Notes under the pieces: model-generated | The model's database searches: none | The model's input: only the letters and a program-made list of their open reading frames with translations | What the model was told of the DNA's origin: nothing | Shown here: piece by piece, positions 51,720-55,451 of the stretch | How the letters are laid out: each line of letters begins with the position of its first letter | Numbering within the stretch: the first letter of the stretch is position 1 | Assembly: GCA_016212515.1 (NCBI GenBank) | Contig: JACRFZ010000066.1 | Location: 1-55,451 of the forward strand | From: Candidatus Melainabacteria bacterium | Lineage (GTDB): Bacteria > Cyanobacteriota > Vampirovibrionia > Obscuribacterales > Obscuribacteraceae | Reading direction: 5' to 3' | DNA: 55,451 bases | Made by a program: the position numbers and the translations under genes

Positions 51720-52401
51720 GAACATCAAGCATCTCATGAATCCCTTAAAGCGTTTAGCATTCGTAGCGGGCGCCTTAATTCTCTCTGTTGCGCCCATCCT
51801 GCCCACCGCCCAGGCACTGGCCCACCATCCGGAAGAAGGATCGGCCTTCGATACTCTGGCCAGAAACTGCCAGGCTACCTTTCCCATGAGAAGGCTGGAT
51901 CCTACAAGAGTACGCACGATTGTGGTTGAGCGTTCCACGTTCTGCCTATATGTGCTGCAAAGAACCCGCCGAGGTCATCTGGTGGCAACCATGGCCACTG
52001 CAACCAGTCTTGGTTATGACCTGCGCGGCAAAAATGGACTCTACGAAGTAGCCGACATCGATGTGTTTGAAAGCAATCAACAGGGTTATCAAGGAAGCCG
52101 CACCAACGAGCGCTATTACCATCGCCAATATCAAGAGCAGTTTGGGGCAGGCAATCTGACACTGCGCCCCAAACCCCGTCGCAACCACCAGCACAACTCC
52201 TGCGGCGGATGCTACCAACAGCGCCCGCTACTACCGGTGGTGGACATTCATGGCGCCGCCGACCCGCTTGACGTGGGAGGTCTGCTCTGGAATGTCCCCG
52301 GGGTTACTTTGCGCAACCGCGATTGGTACAGCCTGGAAAGTCAGACCTACCCCGGTATGCCGGCCTATGTGGTGAACAGTCTCTCGGAACTGGACATTTA
52401 G
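51720..52401 (+). CDS. Secreted protein, possible degenerate L,D-transpeptidase (YkuD-like)
   Basis: 227 residues from ATG 51720; the frame can also start at 51667, overlapping the previous stop. The signal peptide (LAFVAGALILSVAPILPTAQALA) is followed by TIVVERSTFCLYVLQRTRRG, which resembles the first strands of YkuD domains, and later VVDIHGAADPLDVGG, like the IHG strand. The SxGCxR catalytic motif of L,D-transpeptidases is absent; a His/Cys-rich insert (NHQHNSCGGCYQQR) sits before IHG. So it is either a relative without activity or unrelated. Confidence 0.55.
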
Positions 52402-52451
52402 GTAACGTTTTCCATTGGAAGTTGCAACCAGTATTCAAATGTCACAAGGCA

Positions 52452-53123
52452 ATGAATAAACTGAAGTGTTTTATCCAGGCGGAGAAACGCAGGTTGAACT
52501 TCCAATCCAATAACAACCTGAAGACCCCAGGCCAGAATTCCGCCTGCCAGGAAAACTGGTATCTGTATACCGACTTCGCCTGGCAGGCATATCAACGGGG
52601 CAACCTGACCGTAGCGGAGACCCTGCTCAGACTGGCACTTTTGCACTTGCAAGAATTGGGCATAAAAGACTCCCGTTATGCGTCAACCCTGGAACATCTA
52701 GGCGATGTGCTTTTGGCAAACGAGCGGCACGAAGAAAGCTCTCGCTACTTTCTTCAGTGCCTGAGCCTGCTCAACATTCTGCACGGAAAGAACAGCACCG
52801 AGGCGGCCACAATCAAAATAAAGTTGGCCGACGCCTTCCTTTATATAGGGCGTCATTCTCTGGCGGAAGAATTACTCTCGGAAGCACAATCACACTTCAA
52901 GCGGCTGCTTGGCTCGGAACATGAATACAGCCTTTCAATTCAAAGGAAGCTGGAGAACCTCAAGCAAAAGCAAAACGCCTACAACAGCTCCGCCTTGAAG
53001 TTTTTCAATACGCAGAAGACGACCGTGTCGCTACCTAAGCTCGCCGCTCAGGTGGCAAAATCACCGCTCAGCCAGAGCGGGCAGAAGACTGGTGAAAATA
53101 CCATTCAGAAACTGACCGATTGA
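52452..53123 (+). CDS. TPR protein
   Basis: A 223-residue protein with about three tetratricopeptide repeats at about 35-175: TDFAWQAYQRGNLTVAETLL, STLEHLGDVLLANERHEES and IKLADAFLYIGRHSLAEELL. The C-terminus is polar and basic. It is a likely protein-interaction adaptor. AAGG precedes the ATG at 52452; the longer open frame overlaps the previous gene. Confidence 0.75.
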   Translation: MNKLKCFIQAEKRRLNFQSNNNLKTPGQNSACQENWYLYTDFAWQAYQRGNLTVAETLLRLALLHLQELGIKDSRYASTLEHLGDVLLANERHEESSRYFLQCLSLLNILHGKNSTEAATIKIKLADAFLYIGRHSLAEELLSEAQSHFKRLLGSEHEYSLSIQRKLENLKQKQNAYNSSALKFFNTQKTTVSLPKLAAQVAKSPLSQSGQKTGENTIQKLTD

Positions 53124-53689
53124 CAGCCGCAGGCAGTTTCGCCGGAAGCGCAGGCGCCCAGAGAAGGCCAAGCGTCTTTATTTTTTCTACACATTTGCAA
53201 GCTTAAAACGGCTTCAGAAGCCACTCTTGTTAGCGCAGGCGAAACACCACCGTCAGCGGTAATGAACCGCCTGTAATATCACAACCGAGCAGACCGCTCA
53301 TCCCCAAAAGCACCGCCGATGCCCGCCAGGCAAGCACAAAGAACGGCACCGCCGGCGAAAAACGCGCCTTGACTCGGCTCGTGACAATCTGCTTTGCTCA
53401 GGGTATCAATTCCGCCCAATCCAGCAACCGAGCTTTCCAAACCACCAGTAAATCGCCACTTCTACAAATCATCCAACAAACGAGCCCTGTGGGTAGTGGC
53501 ACAGCTAGTAGTTCAGCCTTAGGATCAGGTTAGAAAAGTCGACTACCACTTCCGCCTCTTCAAACTTCCATTCAATCGTGAAACCGATTTAAGTCTTCAA
53601 TGCACTGAATGGCTCCGCGAACACCGTTATAGAAAGCCACGACTTATCGGGAGATCCGGTCTGCTACCCGGGTCATCACCGATGAAGCA
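53124..53689. other. Gap before the Ter-type cluster
   Basis: 566 nt without a supportable gene. The vWA leader RNA begins at its right end. Codon patterns in the cluster that follows (many TCC, CGC, CTC and ATC codons) look more biased than in neighbours, suggesting strong expression. Confidence 0.4.
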
Positions 53690-53754
53690 GGGGTCCCTGC
53701 CGAACGAGTTTCCAGTTCCAGGCTGGAACAGGGTCCCCTTTCTCCAGCTCGTTC
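53690..53754 (+). promoter_or_regulatory. Pseudoknotted leader ahead of vWA gene, copy 1
   Basis: GGGG-T-CCCTG (53690-53699) pairs with CAGGG-T-CCCC (53729-53738), enclosing a TTCCAG/CTGGAA hairpin. GAACGAG (53702-53708), in the internal loop, can pair with CTCGTTC (53748-53754) downstream, forming a pseudoknot. The start codon is 31 nt further on. The second copy at 55170 keeps all pairings with different bases. Confidence 0.65.
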
Positions 53755-53784
53755 CTCCAACGTTCACTAATGAGGTAATTCTCC

Positions 53785-54450
53785 ATGGCTCTTAAACTGA
53801 AAGGTCAAGTCTCTCGCGATGGTCGCCCTCTCGAAGACTACGATTACGGTTTCTTGTTCGACCGTTCCGGTAGTATGGATACCCGGGAACGCTCCTACAA
53901 TAATATGTCCCGCTGGGACTACGGCATCAAGGAACTGATTCAGCCTTTCGTCAACGCTGTTCAAGAAATTGATAGCGATGGTATCGATCTAGCCGTCTTC
54001 GACAACGAGATCGATCTCTTTGAGAACACTACTTCCGATCGCATCGCTTCCGTCTTCAAATCCGTTCGCCCACGAGGCGGTACCTCCACTGCTTCTGCTA
54101 TCGAGCGCATGGTCAACACCTACCGCCAACGCAAATCCGGCAAACCTTATATCCTCATTTGCGCCACCGACGGTGAACCTACCGGCTCTCGCCGCAACTC
54201 GCGCCTGTCACCAGAAGACGATGTGCGCGATGTAATCATTCAAACCACCAAATCTCTCAAGCAGGGCGAGTTCTACATCACCTTCATTCAAGTCGGCTCA
54301 GCCTCTGGCGCCACGGCCTTCCTTGAAGACCTCGACGACAATCTCACCGGTGCCGCCTACGATATGGTTTCTTCCATGTCCGTCAAGAACCTGGCCGCTC
54401 TCCTTCCAGAGCAGATTCTCAGAATGGCCCTCACCGGCAAGATCTCTTAA
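53785..54450 (+). CDS. vWA-domain (TerY-like) protein
   Basis: A 221-residue protein that is essentially one vWA domain. The MIDAS residues are complete: Asp26, Ser28, Ser30 in FDRSGSMD, Thr100 in RGGTSTAS and Asp129 in CATDGEP. Such proteins occur with TerD-type stress proteins and may assemble metal-dependent complexes. It starts MALKLKG, like the TerD protein next door (MALKLKK). GAGGTAATTCTCC precedes the ATG. A near-identical second copy begins at 55270. Confidence 0.88.
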   Translation: MALKLKGQVSRDGRPLEDYDYGFLFDRSGSMDTRERSYNNMSRWDYGIKELIQPFVNAVQEIDSDGIDLAVFDNEIDLFENTTSDRIASVFKSVRPRGGTSTASAIERMVNTYRQRKSGKPYILICATDGEPTGSRRNSRLSPEDDVRDVIIQTTKSLKQGEFYITFIQVGSASGATAFLEDLDDNLTGAAYDMVSSMSVKNLAALLPEQILRMALTGKIS

Positions 54451-54475
54451 CGAGACTCTTCCGTTCCTCGTCCTC

Positions 54476-54508
54476 AGCCCCTCCCGGTTTTAAGCCTGGG
54501 GGGCTTTT
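54476..54508 (+). terminator. Intrinsic terminator between vWA and TerD genes
   Basis: AGCCCCTCCC pairs with GGGGGGCT (G-rich arm 54498-54505), followed by TTTTCC. TerD may therefore have its own promoter or depend on read-through. Confidence 0.7.
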
Positions 54509-54548
54509 CCAACAACACATTCTTTTCTCAAAACAGGAGAATTCCATC

Positions 54549-55118
54549 ATGGCTTTGAAACTCAAGAAATCCACCGAACTTCCCGGAATCAAATCTGCCC
54601 GCGTATCTCTCACCTGGACTGGCAACAAAGCAGATAACGACCTGATTGCCATTGGTCTTACCGCTTCCGGCGACAAAGTGGGTTCCACCGAACAGGAACA
54701 AGAATCCTATGTGGTCATGTATGACTTGGACGACCCCTCCCGTAAAGTCGCCTGCCCCAACGATGCCATCGTTTACTCCGGCGACAAGCAAGACAGCGGC
54801 ACCGAATACATTGATGTGTACTTCGACCGCCTCGCTCCCGAAGTCGGACAAATCGTCCTTTGCGCCGCCATCGCCAACTGGCAGACTACAAAACAGACCT
54901 TCGGCACCTTCGATTCCTGCTCTCTGGAAGTAACCGGTGATGGCGTCCCAAATGCTCCCATTCAGATTGACCTGGTCGGTAACCAAAGTCTCAATACCGC
55001 CGTTGTCTTCTTCAAGTTCTTCAAGCTTGAAAATACATGGAGCGCCGAGCCAGTGCTAGTCGGCTACGAAGAAGGCTTTGAAGCCATCGCTGCCGCATAC
55101 GGTTTCGCTACTGCTTAA
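54549..55118 (+). CDS. TerD-family stress protein
   Basis: A 189-residue protein with one TerD domain: VSLTWTGNKADNDLIAIGL at the start, YSGDKQDSGTEYIDVYFDRL (the calcium-binding acidic region) and QIVLCAAIANWQTTKQTFGT near the end. TerD proteins bind Ca2+ and belong to tellurite- and stress-resistance clusters. AGGAGAATTCCATC precedes the ATG. It lies between two copies of a vWA gene. Confidence 0.88.
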   Translation: MALKLKKSTELPGIKSARVSLTWTGNKADNDLIAIGLTASGDKVGSTEQEQESYVVMYDLDDPSRKVACPNDAIVYSGDKQDSGTEYIDVYFDRLAPEVGQIVLCAAIANWQTTKQTFGTFDSCSLEVTGDGVPNAPIQIDLVGNQSLNTAVVFFKFFKLENTWSAEPVLVGYEEGFEAIAAAYGFATA

Positions 55119-55169
55119 TGCCTGACTCTCAATAACAACTGCCAGTCATTGACTGCGCTCTGACAAACC

Positions 55170-55236
55170 GGGGGCTCCTGCCGGACGAGTTTCCAGCACT
55201 ATGCTCGAACAGGGCCCCCTTTTCTCCAGCTCGTCC
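55170..55236 (+). promoter_or_regulatory. Pseudoknotted leader ahead of vWA gene, copy 2
   Basis: GGGGGC-T-CCTG (55170-55180) pairs with CAGG-GCCCCC (55210-55219), with an AGCA/TGCT apical hairpin. GGACGAG (55183-55189) pairs with CTCGTCC (55230-55236): an A-T to G-C compensatory change relative to copy 1. The main stem followed by TTTTCT could also act as terminator of the TerD gene. Confidence 0.65.
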
Positions 55237-55269
55237 TCCAAACGTTCATTAATATTGAGGTAATTCTCC

Positions 55270-55451
55270 ATGGCTCTTAAACTGAAAGGTCAAGTCTCTC
55301 GCGATGGTCGCCCCCTCGAAGACTACGATTACGGTTTCTTGTTCGACCGTTCCGGTAGTATGGATACCCGGGAACGCTCCTACAATAATATGTCCCGCTG
55401 GGATTACGGCATCAAGGAACTGATTCAGCCTTTCGTCAACGCCGTTCAAGA
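55270..55451 (+). CDS. vWA-domain protein, second copy (cut by window end)
   Basis: The first 60 codons are visible. The protein is identical to residues 1-60 of the gene at 53785, including FDRSGSMD. The DNA differs at only three positions in 182, all synonymous. Leader and ribosome site are also duplicated. The 3' end lies outside the window. Confidence 0.85.
   Translation, partial: MALKLKGQVSRDGRPLEDYDYGFLFDRSGSMDTRERSYNNMSRWDYGIKELIQPFVNAVQ

Noticed and set aside
1..55451. CRISPR array, tRNA or rRNA genes, insertion sequences
   Set aside because: I saw no regularly spaced direct repeats, no cloverleaf with GTTCGAATC-type T-arm outside coding regions, and no transposase or terminal inverted repeats.

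Overview
The window is a gene-dense stretch of a bacterial chromosome. By eye its base composition is a little above half GC. It carries no rRNA, tRNA, insertion sequence, integrase, prophage block or CRISPR array that I can see. Many products have signal peptides, lipoboxes or single membrane anchors, many are proline-rich secreted proteins, and about half the genes have no recognisable family. Cell-wall enzymes are unusually common: a CHAP/NlpC-like protein, a GH25 lysozyme, a GH24 lysozyme fragment, two M15 D,D-carboxypeptidases, a possible degenerate M23 protein and a possible degenerate L,D-transpeptidase. I cannot place the organism from sequence alone. A large-genome environmental lineage related to non-photosynthetic Cyanobacteria (Vampirovibrionia/Obscuribacterales type) is only a hunch.

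Layout. Bases 174-5117 (+) hold seven genes for secreted, lipoprotein, helical-repeat and pentapeptide-repeat proteins. Bases 5323-12477 (-) hold a trypsin/HtrA-like protease, a GH25 muramidase, four membrane-anchored proteins including a DUF4230 protein, and an M15 peptidase. Bases 12997-17247 (+) hold a SohB-type S49 protease, glutamate dehydrogenase and small proteins, including a ParB-like one. Bases 17437-22520 hold small unknown genes, two copies of a structured leader RNA each ahead of a short gene, a cysteine-dependent phosphatase and a Cas4/RecB-like nuclease. Bases 22988-24831 hold a minimal M50 site-2 protease, a GH24 fragment and a secreted protein. Bases 25092-31066 are a complete late biotin operon (bioF, BioH-like esterase, bioC, bioD, bioA, bioB), which takes malonyl-ACP through pimeloyl-ACP to biotin. 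An OmpR-type response regulator and a histidine kinase follow. Bases 33585-40201 are mostly unknown small proteins plus a second M15 peptidase. Then come an MFS transporter and a HAD phosphatase (-), a caspase-family protease (+), four small or secreted proteins including a C39-like peptidase, a tandem ClpP-like protein (-), a propeller-like protein with a degenerate L,D-transpeptidase-like partner, and a TPR protein. At the right edge lies a vWA - TerD - vWA stress-protein cluster whose last gene runs off the end.

Three signals are not explained by ordinary genes. (1) A conserved element with core CCGACCGGTCTA occurs six times, always on the + strand and always just after an intrinsic terminator. 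Five copies sit in the gap between convergent genes, mostly between two facing terminators. (2) A roughly 120-nt four-helix RNA occurs twice in tandem (20059-20181 and 20474-20594), with compensatory base changes, each copy 33-40 nt ahead of a short gene. (3) A pseudoknotted leader occurs ahead of both vWA genes (53690-53754 and 55170-55236), also with a compensatory change.
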